Source: an uncultured Gammaproteobacteria bacterium (GTDB taxonomy: Bacteria; Pseudomonadota; Gammaproteobacteria; HK1). From it: a DNA stretch of 64,000 nucleotides. The notes below the pieces were generated by a model, which ran no database searches, was not told the DNA's origin, and saw nothing but the letters and a program-made list of their open reading frames with translations. The first letter of the stretch is position 1. The number at the start of each line of letters is the position of its first letter. The position numbers were made by a program, and so were the translations under genes. Of the stretch, positions 15,536 to 24,037 are shown one piece after another. The stretch spans positions 5,109,694-5,173,693 of the forward strand of contig OY282378.1 in NCBI GenBank assembly GCA_958295835.1. Direction: 5' to 3'.

Positions 15536-16428
15536 TGAGCGGCGGCCATCAGGCGGAGCGCCCGAATCCGGCCGTCCATGCCGTGCTCGTGCTGCTGGTG
15601 CTGATGTCGATCGGGCCGATCGTCCTCATGCTCCTCACGTCCATGCGGCTCAAGGTCGACATCTTCAGCGATACGTCCAGCCTGATCTTCATGCCTACGC
15701 TGAGGAACTACGAGACGGTCCTGTGCAACGTCCTGTGGTACGAGCCGGCGCATGTCGATTACTGCAATCCGACGTTCGGAAGAGCCTTGGGCAACTCCCT
15801 GATGATCTCCACCATATCGACCGCGATCACCCTGGTGATCGGCTGCATGGCGGCTTACGCGATCGTCAGGTTCCGGTTCATGGGACGCGATACGGTGTCG
15901 CTGACCACGTTGCTGATGCGGATGGTGCCTCCGGCGGTGCTGCTGGTTCCCGTATTCGGGATCTGGACCTTCGACTTCTGCTTTGGAGAGGACCGCTGCC
16001 TCGCGGGCACCAGCGCCGGGATCGTGCTCATCTACGTCGCGATGAACCTGCCCTTCGTGATCTGGATTCTCCAGAGCTTCATCCAGCAGGTGCCGATCGC
16101 GCTGGAAGAAGCGGCGAAGATGGACGGGGCCAATCCGTTCCAGATCTTCTTCCTGGTGGTACTCCCGATCATCAAGCCGGGGCTCGCCGCGGCGGCGATC
16201 TTCACCTTTCGGATCTCATGGAACGAATTCCTCCTGGCCAACGCCCTCGCCGACCGGAGCACCCGGACCGTCCCGGTCACGATCGTGAACTCGCTGACCG
16301 AGCACGACATCGACTGGGGCGTGATCATGGCGACCGGTATGCTCCTCGCGGTACCGCCGATCATCTTCACGTTCGTGGCGTCCCGCCAGATCATCACCGG
16401 CATGACCGCGGGCGCCGTCAAGGGTTGA
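15535..16428 (+). CDS. ABC transporter permease (UgpE/MalG type)
   Basis: A 297-residue second permease of the operon with six helices and the EAA loop EEAAKMDGANPFQIFFLVVLP (about 186-206), where the ATPase docks. A cysteine-containing insertion between helices (WTFDFCFGEDRCLAGTSAG) and another after helix 1 (LCNVLWYEPAHVDYCNPTFG) contain paired cysteines on what should be the periplasmic side, unusual for this family. The start overlaps the previous stop (TGATG), indicating coupled translation. Last gene of the importer operon. Confidence 0.9.
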   Translation: MSGGHQAERPNPAVHAVLVLLVLMSIGPIVLMLLTSMRLKVDIFSDTSSLIFMPTLRNYETVLCNVLWYEPAHVDYCNPTFGRALGNSLMISTISTAITLVIGCMAAYAIVRFRFMGRDTVSLTTLLMRMVPPAVLLVPVFGIWTFDFCFGEDRCLAGTSAGIVLIYVAMNLPFVIWILQSFIQQVPIALEEAAKMDGANPFQIFFLVVLPIIKPGLAAAAIFTFRISWNEFLLANALADRSTRTVPVTIVNSLTEHDIDWGVIMATGMLLAVPPIIFTFVASRQIITGMTAGAVKG

Positions 16429-16567
16429 TCCACGGCTTGTCCCGTACACGTCGGGTGTCGCTCTACGAGACCTTCCCGGCGCTTGCGGCGAACGCCGGCC
16501 CGGCCGCCCCGCCGGCTCCCTTGCACGGTGCCGCGGCGCAGCGGTAGTCGCGGACGGCAGCCTCGTC

Positions 16568-16766
16568 ATGGAAGTCGTGGAGCTCCTTCGCGAGCCCCAT
16601 AGCGGAGCAGCCGTCCATCGCATTCCCGCGGCGTGGGCATGGCACGGCCGGCTCATGGTCCTGGCGGGCGCGGCGCTGTTTCCAATCGGAGTCATGCTCG
16701 CCAGGTACTACTCTTCGGCTCGTCACCGAGCATTCGAGCTCCCGAAGCGCATGGCTCGCGCAACGT
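16568..16766 (+). pseudogene. Cytochrome b561-like fragment
   Basis: The gap between the two ABC loci (16429-16766) has no intact gene. Around 16610-16720 the plus strand encodes IPAAWAWHGRLMVLAGAALF followed by PIGVMLARYY, the helix-and-histidine pattern (W-x-H-x-x-L-M ... PLGV-x-x-ARY) of DOMON/cytochrome b561 proteins. Only about 50 residues remain, with no other helices, so it is a relic. Confidence is moderate because the match is short. Confidence 0.45.
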
Positions 16767-17738
16767 TCATCGTTCCTTCACGTAGGGCACGCCCAGCGCC
16801 CGCGGCGGCACCGCCCGACCGATGAAGCCGGCCAGCAGCACCACGGTCAGGACGTAGGGCAGGGCCTGCACGAGCTGCACCGGCACTTCGCCGACGCCGG
16901 GAATGTCCGTCCCCTGCAGCCGGATGGCCACCGCGTCCAGCAGGCCGAAGAGCAGGCAGGCGAGCATCGCCGGCACCGGGCGCCACTTGCCGAAGATCAA
17001 CGCCGCGAGCGCGATGTAGCCCTTGCCCGCGGTCATGTCGTTGATGAACCCGGCGCTCTGGGCGAGCGACAGGTAGGTCCCGGCCACCCCGCAGAGGACA
17101 CCGGTGCATACGAGCGCCCGGTAGCGCAGCCCCGGGACCGGGACCCCCGCCGCGTCCACGGAGTGCGGATTCTCGCCGGCGGCGCGCAGGCGCAGCCCGA
17201 AGCGGGTCCGGTAGAGCATCCAGCCCACCGCCGGCACCGCCAGGAAGGCGAGGTAGACGAGCAGGTTGTGGCCGCTCAGGAGCTCGCTGTAGACCGCACC
17301 CAGCCCCGGCACCTCCCGCAACGCCCCTGCCCCCGGCCATTCCAGGGACAGGAAGCGGGCTTCGCCGGGAAGCTGGGGGGTGCGGCCGCCCTGGGCGAAC
17401 CAGGCGACCCCCAGAACCGCGGTCAGGCCGGAGACCAGGATGTTGAGGGCGAGGCCCGAGACGACCTGGTTGCCCCCGTGGGTGATGCAGGCATAGCCGT
17501 GGATCATGGCGAGCAGCACCGACACACCGACACCCGCCGCAAGCCCCGCCCACGGCGAGCCGGTGAGCGCGGCGGTGGCGGCGGCGGCGAAGGCGGCCCC
17601 CAACATCTTGCCTTCGAGCCCGATGTCGATGATGCCCGAGCGCTCCGAGAACAGGCCGGCCAGGGCGGCCAGGATCAGGGGTACCGACAGGCGCAGGGTC
17701 GAATCCAGCACCGGGACCGCCACGGTGAAGGATTCCAC
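16767..17738 (-). CDS. BMP-type ABC importer permease 2 (simple sugar/nucleoside class)
   Basis: A 323-residue permease of the branched-chain/simple-sugar permease family (BPD_transp_2), like NupQ/YufQ. Landmarks: TLRLSVPLILAALAGLFSER SG near the N-terminus, IDIGLEGKMLGAAFAA (about 37-52), GLRLRAAGENPHSVDAAGV (about 184-202) and GKGYIALAALIFGKWRP. Eight or more hydrophobic segments. It is the last gene of the minus-strand operon xsc - BMP binding protein - ATPase - permease 1 - permease 2, with one base to permease 1. It forms the pore with permease 1. Confidence 0.9.
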   Translation of the reverse strand: MESFTVAVPVLDSTLRLSVPLILAALAGLFSERSGIIDIGLEGKMLGAAFAAAATAALTGSPWAGLAAGVGVSVLLAMIHGYACITHGGNQVVSGLALNILVSGLTAVLGVAWFAQGGRTPQLPGEARFLSLEWPGAGALREVPGLGAVYSELLSGHNLLVYLAFLAVPAVGWMLYRTRFGLRLRAAGENPHSVDAAGVPVPGLRYRALVCTGVLCGVAGTYLSLAQSAGFINDMTAGKGYIALAALIFGKWRPVPAMLACLLFGLLDAVAIRLQGTDIPGVGEVPVQLVQALPYVLTVVLLAGFIGRAVPPRALGVPYVKER

Positions 17739-17739
17739 G

Positions 17740-18852
17740 TCAGCCCCCGACCCGGCGCAGCAGGGCCGCCCGCAGGGCGGGGACGAACATGAACTCCAGC
17801 GCCCCGGCGAACAGGATCACCAGCCCCTGGATCACCACCACCATGTCGCGGGTGATCCGGGGGACCTCGAAGGCGAGCTCCGCGCCCCCCTGGTACAGCG
17901 CCCCGAACAGGACCGAGGCGAGGACGACGCCGGCCGGGTGGCCCCGGCCCATCAGCGCCACCGCGATTCCGGCGAAGCCGTAGCCGGCGGTGAACTCCAG
18001 CACCAGGCGGTGCTGCACCCCCATCAGCTCGTTCAGGCTCATGAACCCGGCCAGCGCGCCGGAGACGAGCATCGCGACCAGTATCTGGCGCGACGGCGAG
18101 ATACCCCCGTAGAGGGCCGCGGCCGGACTCGCGCCCGCGGCCCTCAGGCGATAGCCGGCCCGGGTATGCCAGAGGAACAGCCACACCCCGGCCGCACAGA
18201 GGAGCGCCCACGGGAACGACAGGTTCAGGGGCGAGGCCGCGATCTCGATCCCCACCGCGCCCAGCGCCTCGTGCATCGGAGGCAGGTAGGCGTGCGGCGC
18301 GAAGCCCCGGGTCTCCGGCTCCATGCTGCCGGGCCGGGCCATGACGTTGACGAGCAGGTGGACCATCACCGAGGCGGCGATGAAGTTGAACATGATGGTG
18401 GTGATGACGATGTGGCTGCCCCGGCGGGCCTGCAGCCAGGCGGGCACCAAGGCCCAGGCGGCGCCGAACAGGGCGGCCCCGGCGACGGCCGCGGGCACGA
18501 TCAGGGCGAAGGGCAGGAAGTCCAGGTGCAGGCATACCAGGGCCACCCCCAGCCCGCCGACGTATGCCTGGCCCTCGCCACCGATGTTGAACAGCCCGCA
18601 GTGGAAGGCCACCGCCACCGCCAAGCCCGTGAAGATGAAGTTGGTCGCGTAGAACAGGGTGTAGCCGATCGCCTCCTCGAACCCGAACGCGCCCCATACC
18701 AGGATCCGCACCACCTGCCAGGGGTTCTCGCCGATCAGCACCACCACCAGGCCGGAGACCGCGAAGGCGGCCAGCAGGTTGAGCCCTGGAAGCAGCGCCA
18801 GGACCGCCCAGCGGGGCAACCCGGCCGCCGGCCCGGTGGCTACGGCGCTCAC
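17740..18852 (-). CDS. BMP-type ABC importer permease 1
   Basis: A 370-residue permease of the same family (NupP/YufP type). Blocks include CGLFNIGGEGQAYVGGLGVA (about 85-104), RGSHIVITTIMFNFIA, GYRLRAAGASPAAALYGGIS and FTAGYGFAGIAVALMGRGHPAG. The first 20 residues are a hydrophilic leader before helix 1. Its start overlaps the ATPase stop by four bases. It would pair with permease 2; the substrate of the operon is discussed under the binding protein. Confidence 0.9.
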   Translation of the reverse strand: MSAVATGPAAGLPRWAVLALLPGLNLLAAFAVSGLVVVLIGENPWQVVRILVWGAFGFEEAIGYTLFYATNFIFTGLAVAVAFHCGLFNIGGEGQAYVGGLGVALVCLHLDFLPFALIVPAAVAGAALFGAAWALVPAWLQARRGSHIVITTIMFNFIAASVMVHLLVNVMARPGSMEPETRGFAPHAYLPPMHEALGAVGIEIAASPLNLSFPWALLCAAGVWLFLWHTRAGYRLRAAGASPAAALYGGISPSRQILVAMLVSGALAGFMSLNELMGVQHRLVLEFTAGYGFAGIAVALMGRGHPAGVVLASVLFGALYQGGAELAFEVPRITRDMVVVIQGLVILFAGALEFMFVPALRAALLRRVGG

Positions 18853-20420
18853 CGCGCGCCGCGCGCCTCGTGCCGCGTGCCGGCGCCGGCCATGAGCAGG
18901 CCCAGCGCCTGCTCCGTCGCCCGGCCGGCCGGGAGCTCGCCGGCGATGGATCCGCCGTACATCACCAGGATGCGGTCGGAGAGGCCCATGATCTCGTCGA
19001 GCTCCGCGGAGACGAGCAGGATCGCCTTGCCGGCGTCGCGCATGGCCACCAGCCGGCGGTGGATGAACTCGATGGCGCCGACGTCGACGCCGCGTGTGGG
19101 CTGGCCCACCAGCAGGACCAGGGGATCGCGCTCGATCTCCCGGGCCAGCACCAGCTTCTGCTGGTTGCCGCCGGAGAACGCGGCGGTGATCCGGCGGGGC
19201 TCCGCGGGCCGCACGTCGAAGGCGTTCATCTTGCCGGCGGTGTCACGCGAGACCGCGGCCCAGTCCAGCAGCCCCGCGCGGCGGTAGCCGGGATCGTCGT
19301 GGTAGCCGAGGATGGCGGATTCGCGCGCCTCGAAGGGCATGACGAGGCCCATGCGCCGGCGGTCCTCCGGCACGTGGGCCAGACCCCGGCGGCGCAGGCC
19401 GGGGTCGCCGGAGCCCACCGGCTCGCCCGCGAGAAGGATCCGCCCTCCGGACACGGGCCGGAGCCCGGCCAGCGCCTCCAGCAGCTCGCTCTGACCGTTG
19501 CCGGCCACCCCGGCGATCCCGACGATCTCGCCCGCCCGCACCGTGAACGAGACGTCGCGCACCCGCGGCGCTCCGCGGGGGTCGTGGACGCTCAGGCGCT
19601 CTACCGCGAGCAGCTCCCGTCCCGGCCGCGCCGGACCCTTCTCGACCCGGAGCAGCACCCGCCGCCCCACCATCAGCTCGGCGAGCTCGGGGATGGTGGT
19701 CCCCGCGGTGTCCCGATGGGCCACCATCCTGCCTTGGCGCATGACCGAGACCCGGTCGGTCACCGCCATGATCTCCCGCAGCTTGTGGGTGATCAGGATG
19801 ACCGTCTTGCCCTGGGCCCCGAGCCGGCGGAGGATGCGGAACAGGTGGTCGGCCTCCGGGGGGGTGAGCGCGCCGGTGGGCTCGTCCAGGATCAGGACCC
19901 CGGCCCCCCGGTAGAGGGCCTTCAGGATCTCCACCCGCTGCTGCAGCCCCACCGGCAGATCGCCGGCCAAGGCGTCCGGAGGGACCTCCAGGGCATATTC
20001 CCGCGCCAGCCGCGCCAGCTCCCGCCGCGCCCGCTCCGTGCCCGAGGCGAGCAGCGCCCCGCCCTCCACGCCCAGGATCACGTTCTCGGCCACCGTGAAC
20101 GTGTCCACCAGCATGAAGTGCTGGTGGACCATGCCGATGCCGGCGGCGATGGCGTCCTGGCTGCCCCCGATGGCCACCGGCCGCCCGGCGACGCGGATCT
20201 CCCCCCGGTCGGCCCGGTAGAAGCCGTAGAGGACGTTCATCAAGGTGGTCTTGCCGGCGCCGTTCTCGCCGACGATCCCGTGGATGGTTCCCGGCGCGAC
20301 GGCCAGGCTCACGTCCCGGTTGGCGTGGACGGCGCCGAAACGCTTGTCGATGCGGCGAAGCTCGACCGCCGGCGCACCGGCCCCCTCCGCCGTGTTCCGC
20401 GGCTCCTCCGGGAACGGCAC
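18849..20420 (-). CDS. BMP-type ABC importer ATP-binding protein (two tandem ATPase domains)
   Basis: A 523-residue protein with two fused ATPase domains, as in NupO/RbsA. Domain 1: Walker A GENGAGKTT (about 46-54), Q-loop MVHQHFMLVDTFTVAEN, a degenerate signature LPVGLQQRVEILKAL, Walker B VLILDEPTGALTPPEA, switch ITHKLREIM. Domain 2: GVAGNGQSELLEAL instead of a full Walker A, signature FSGGNQQKLVLARE, and VGQPTRGVDVGAIEF. The degenerate second site is normal in this family. A GTG at 20420, five bases after the binding-protein stop, is the best start; no ATG lies at a suitable place. It energises the two permeases downstream. Confidence 0.9.
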   Translation of the reverse strand: MPFPEEPRNTAEGAGAPAVELRRIDKRFGAVHANRDVSLAVAPGTIHGIVGENGAGKTTLMNVLYGFYRADRGEIRVAGRPVAIGGSQDAIAAGIGMVHQHFMLVDTFTVAENVILGVEGGALLASGTERARRELARLAREYALEVPPDALAGDLPVGLQQRVEILKALYRGAGVLILDEPTGALTPPEADHLFRILRRLGAQGKTVILITHKLREIMAVTDRVSVMRQGRMVAHRDTAGTTIPELAELMVGRRVLLRVEKGPARPGRELLAVERLSVHDPRGAPRVRDVSFTVRAGEIVGIAGVAGNGQSELLEALAGLRPVSGGRILLAGEPVGSGDPGLRRRGLAHVPEDRRRMGLVMPFEARESAILGYHDDPGYRRAGLLDWAAVSRDTAGKMNAFDVRPAEPRRITAAFSGGNQQKLVLAREIERDPLVLLVGQPTRGVDVGAIEFIHRRLVAMRDAGKAILLVSAELDEIMGLSDRILVMYGGSIAGELPAGRATEQALGLLMAGAGTRHEARGAR

Positions 20421-20425
20421 GGCGC

Positions 20426-21427
20426 CTACTTCACGGGGCACTCGCCCCCGGTGACGTAGTCGTGGACCTCGATGTCGCCGGCGATGATCCGCCTGGCCGC
20501 CTCGTCGGCGGCGGCCTTCATGGCCGGCGTCACCAGTGCCTCGTTGTATTCGTCGAGGGACCAGCCGACGCCGTCCTCCTTCAGCCCGAAGACGCGCACG
20601 CCGGGCTTCCAGACGCCCCGGCGCGCCGAATCGAAGACGTCGTAGGCCGCCACGTCCACCCGCTTCAGCATGGAGGTGAGCACGTTCCCCGGGTGGAGGT
20701 GGTTCTGGTTCGAATCGACGCCGATGCCGAGCCTGCCCGCATCCGCCGCCGCCTGGAGCACGCCGAGACCGGTGGCGCCGGCGGCGTGGTAGACCACCTC
20801 GGCGCCCCGGTCGAACTGGGACCTGGCCAGCTCCGCCCCCTTGACGGGGTCGTTCCAGGCCGCGCCGGTGGTGCCGGTCATGTTCTGGAACACTTCGATG
20901 GCGGGCTTGGCGTGGCGTGCCCCCTGCACGTAGCCGCAGGCGAACCGGCGGATCAGCGGCACGTCCATGCCGCCGACGAAGCCGATCCTGTCGCTGCCGG
21001 CCGCCATTGCGGCCAGGACGCCGACGATGAAGGAGCCCTCGTGCTCCTTGAACACGATGGACTGCACGTTGGGCCGGTCGATGACCGTATCGATGATGGC
21101 GAAACGGGTTTCGGGGAACTCGGACGCCACCTTGTCCATGGACGAGGCGTACTGGAAGCCCACCGCCAGGATGGGATCGTGGCCCCGGCGGGCGAAGTTG
21201 CGCAGCGCCTGCACCCGCTGGGAGTCGGTCTGTATCTCGAGCTCCCGGAAATCGATCCCGGTGTCGGCCCTGAACTTCACGGCGCCGTTGTAGACGCCCT
21301 CGTTGAAGGACTTGTCGAACTTGCCGCCCAGATCGTAGACGAGGCCCGGCTTGATGCCGGCAGCACCGGCGCCGGCACAGCTCAGGGCGAAGAGCACCGC
21401 GGCCGCGGCGAGGAACAGGCGTTTCAT
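20426..21427 (-). CDS. BMP-family ABC transporter substrate-binding protein
   Basis: A 333-residue periplasmic protein with a signal peptide (MKRLFLAAAAVLFALSCAGA, cleavage near residue 24). Family signatures: PGLVYDLGGKFDKSFNEGVY (about 28-47), AVGFQYASSMDKVASEFPET, KEHEGSFIVGVLAAMA, GFVGGMDVPLIRRF and GATGLGVLQAAADAG. A run AAGGGGGG before ATG 21427 is the ribosome site; the longer open frame upstream lacks one. Known BMP proteins bind nucleosides or simple sugars. This one follows xsc at 54 bp on the same strand, so its ligand could instead be a sulfonate. That is inference from neighbourhood. Confidence 0.9.
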   Translation of the reverse strand: MKRLFLAAAAVLFALSCAGAGAAGIKPGLVYDLGGKFDKSFNEGVYNGAVKFRADTGIDFRELEIQTDSQRVQALRNFARRGHDPILAVGFQYASSMDKVASEFPETRFAIIDTVIDRPNVQSIVFKEHEGSFIVGVLAAMAAGSDRIGFVGGMDVPLIRRFACGYVQGARHAKPAIEVFQNMTGTTGAAWNDPVKGAELARSQFDRGAEVVYHAAGATGLGVLQAAADAGRLGIGVDSNQNHLHPGNVLTSMLKRVDVAAYDVFDSARRGVWKPGVRVFGLKEDGVGWSLDEYNEALVTPAMKAAADEAARRIIAGDIEVHDYVTGGECPVK

Positions 21428-21481
21428 GAGGATTACCCCCCTTGCTCGGTGTCGATTGCCCTCGAACGACAAGCGCCCGCG

Positions 21482-23245
21482 TCAGCGCGACACGGTGAGG
21501 GCCTCGTACCGCGGCAGGAGGCAGGCCTGGTCCTGCATCGCGTCGCGGCGGAACGGAGCGCCGAGCTCCTTGTTGACCATCACCTCGACCAGGGTCGTGG
21601 TGCCGTCGTTCTGGGCCGCGCACGCCTCCCGCATCGCGGCGGTCAGGTCCGCCATGTTGCCGACGCGCACGCCCTTCAGCCCGAACGCCTCGGCCACCCT
21701 GGCGTAGCTGAAGGGGTCGCCGAGCTCGGTGCCGACGAAGCGTTCGTCGAACCACAGGATGTCATTCTTCTTCTCCGCCCCCCACTGCTCGTTGCGGAAC
21801 ACCACCACCGTCACCGGGATGTCCATCCGGTCGCAGGTGGGAAGCTCGTTCAGGCTGATCCCGAACGCGCCGTCGCCGACCAAGGCCACTGCGGGGCGAT
21901 CGGGCCGCGCCAGCTTCGCGCCCATGATCGCGGGGAAGGCGTAGCCGCAGTTGCCGAACATCCCCGGTGCGAGGAAGCTCCGCGGCTGCTCGAACGGCAG
22001 GTAGCTGTTCGCCATCGCGCAGATGTTGCCGATGTCGGTGGAGACCATCGCGTCCGCCGGCAGGCCGTCCTGGATCGCGCGCAACGCCTGGCGCGGGGCC
22101 AGCCGTTCCGGCGCGTCGGCCTGCGCACGGGCGTTCCAGGTGCTGCCCGCATCGTCCTCCTCGTGGTCCCAGCCGGCGAGCTTCTGGAGCCAGGCGGACT
22201 TCGCGGTGGCGATCCGGTGCCTGCGCTCCTCGGCCGCTTCTCCCGCCCGATGTCCGTCCAGCGCCTCGACGAGCTGTTGCGCGACGGCGCGCGCGTCGCC
22301 GCAGATCGCGACGTCGATCGGCTTCGCGAGTCCGAGCATGTCGGGGTTCGAATCGACCTGGATGATCTTCGCCTGGCCGGTCCAGTACTCGATGCCGTGC
22401 TGCGGCAGGGTGCTGAAGGGGTTGAGGCGCGTGCCCAGCGCGAGGATGACGTCGGCTTCCCTGACCAGCACCATCGCCGATTCCCAGCCCTGGTAGCCCA
22501 GCGGCCCGACCGCCAGCGGGTGGCTCGCGGGGAAGCTGTCGTTGTGGAGGTAGCTGTTCGCGACGGGAGCGCCCAGGCACTCGGCCAGTTGGCGGCACTC
22601 GTCGACCGCGTCGCTCAGCACCACCCCGGCCCCGGCCACGATGAACGGGCGCTTCGCATCCTTCAGCATCGCGGCGGCTGCGGCGACCGTGTCCACGTCG
22701 CCGGGCTGGCGTCCCGGCATGATCGGGTCCGGGACCTCGACGTCGATCACCTGGCAGAAGTAGTCGCGGGGGAGGTTGAACTGCACCGGCGCGGAGTGCT
22801 GGCGCGCGCGCTGGAAGCAGCGGGTCAGCGATTCCACCATGCGGACCGGATGCGCGAGGGTCTCCTGGTGGCAGGTGATCTCCTCGAAGTAGGGAAGCTG
22901 GCGGGTCTCCTGGAACCCTCCGAGGCCCTGGGTCTTCGCCCCGGTCTCGGGGGTCACGATGATCATCGGGGTGTGGTTCCAGTACGCCGCGGCCACCGCG
23001 GTCACGAAGTTGGTGATCCCCGGCCCGTTCTGCGCGATGCACACCGCGATCTCGCCGTTCGCGCGGGTGTATCCGTCCGCCATGTGGGCAGCGCCCTGCT
23101 CGTGCGCGACGTCGACGAATCGAATGCCCGCGCGCTGGAATATGTCGAGCCCGGGCATGAACGCCGAGCCCACGATCCCGAAGGCCATCTTCACCCCGTT
23201 CACCCGCAGCGTTTCGACGAACGCCTCTTGAGAAGTCATCTTCAT
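21482..23245 (-). CDS. xsc: Sulfoacetaldehyde acetyltransferase (Xsc)
   Basis: A 587-residue thiamine-diphosphate enzyme that converts sulfoacetaldehyde and phosphate to acetyl phosphate and sulfite. The Xsc type is recognisable from MTSQEAFVETLRVNGVKMAF, AQNGPGITNFVTAVAAAYWN, FQETRQLPYFEEITCHQE, WNARAQADAPERLAPRQALR, then the TPP/Mg site VGDGAFGISLNELPTCDRMD (about 450-470) and GAEKKNDILWFDERFVGTEL, ending with ELGAPFRRDAMQDQACLL. The catalytic glutamate (HEQGAAHMADGYTRA, about 50) is present. AGGAAA before ATG 23245 supports the start. It leads an operon with a BMP-type ABC importer; the usual pta partner is absent from the window. Other acetolactate-synthase-like enzymes lack these blocks. 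Confidence 0.92.
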   Translation of the reverse strand: MKMTSQEAFVETLRVNGVKMAFGIVGSAFMPGLDIFQRAGIRFVDVAHEQGAAHMADGYTRANGEIAVCIAQNGPGITNFVTAVAAAYWNHTPMIIVTPETGAKTQGLGGFQETRQLPYFEEITCHQETLAHPVRMVESLTRCFQRARQHSAPVQFNLPRDYFCQVIDVEVPDPIMPGRQPGDVDTVAAAAAMLKDAKRPFIVAGAGVVLSDAVDECRQLAECLGAPVANSYLHNDSFPASHPLAVGPLGYQGWESAMVLVREADVILALGTRLNPFSTLPQHGIEYWTGQAKIIQVDSNPDMLGLAKPIDVAICGDARAVAQQLVEALDGHRAGEAAEERRHRIATAKSAWLQKLAGWDHEEDDAGSTWNARAQADAPERLAPRQALRAIQDGLPADAMVSTDIGNICAMANSYLPFEQPRSFLAPGMFGNCGYAFPAIMGAKLARPDRPAVALVGDGAFGISLNELPTCDRMDIPVTVVVFRNEQWGAEKKNDILWFDERFVGTELGDPFSYARVAEAFGLKGVRVGNMADLTAAMREACAAQNDGTTTLVEVMVNKELGAPFRRDAMQDQACLLPRYEALTVSR

Positions 23246-23371
23246 CTTTCGTTTCCTGTTGATTGCCCGGTGGTTGAAATGACCGGCGCAGTGTGCCGGA
23301 GGGGCGCCGGAGCGACAAGATGAAGCGCAAACGCACTTGTCGCGGTCCCTGCCGATCCCGAGAATGGAACG

Positions 23372-23818
23372 ATGGCGGACGCGAACCATTCCGACCGGGG
23401 CGCCGGCAGCGCCGCGGGTGATGCCCTGGGGCGGCTTCGAGCCCAGGTGCTGGCCCGATGGCGCGTGTTCCCGGAGGCGCGACGCGGCGCGCTCGACGCC
23501 CTGCTCGCCGATGCCCTCACCCACGCGGCAGCGGCCGATCCGGAGGTGCTGACGGTGATGGACCCGGTGGCCCGTCCGCAGCGGCTGCGGCTCGCCACGG
23601 TGGTGGCGGAGGCGGACCTCGACAGCTTCTACCACAACGAATGGGCCGAGCTCGCGGTCTCCCACGACGGCCGGCTCTTTCTCGTCTACCGCCGGCGCGA
23701 CGGCGGCGACTACGCGGTCACGTGGTCGCAGGCGACCACGGTCCCGGCGCCGGTCATGCAGGCGTTGCCGGACGTGCTCGCGACCGCGATGCTCGAGAGC
23801 GACGGTGCGGAAGGCTGA
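23372..23818 (+). CDS. Hypothetical protein, 148 residues
   Basis: A GC-rich frame with host-like codon use from ATG 23372. The protein is soluble and Ala/Arg-rich in its first 80 residues, followed by a more structured part (ATVVAEADLDSFYHNEWAEL, AVSHDGRLFLVYRRRDGGDY) resembling a small beta domain. No family recognised. It is divergent from xsc and 219 bp upstream of the nfeD gene on the same strand. Confidence 0.6.
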   Translation: MADANHSDRGAGSAAGDALGRLRAQVLARWRVFPEARRGALDALLADALTHAAAADPEVLTVMDPVARPQRLRLATVVAEADLDSFYHNEWAELAVSHDGRLFLVYRRRDGGDYAVTWSQATTVPAPVMQALPDVLATAMLESDGAEG

Positions 23819-24037
23819 CACGATGCGCCCCGGCGATATTCGGAGTCCCGCGCCCGGTCGCGCGCCGGCCACACCATCCACGGTACGGGCTGATGACTCG
23901 AACGATACGACGGCGTGGGGAACCGGCGGGATGTGCCTCGCCGGCTTCCGACGCTCCGAGCCCCGAGCCCTGCGCCGGCCACGGCATTCGCGGCACGTGC
24001 CGGCGGTTCGCACGATGTGCCGCGGCGGGCCGGCGGT

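Noticed and set aside
20421..21755. N-terminal extension of the BMP-operon ATPase into the binding-protein gene
   Set aside because: It is the binding-protein gene read in another frame; the ATPase family begins near 20420.
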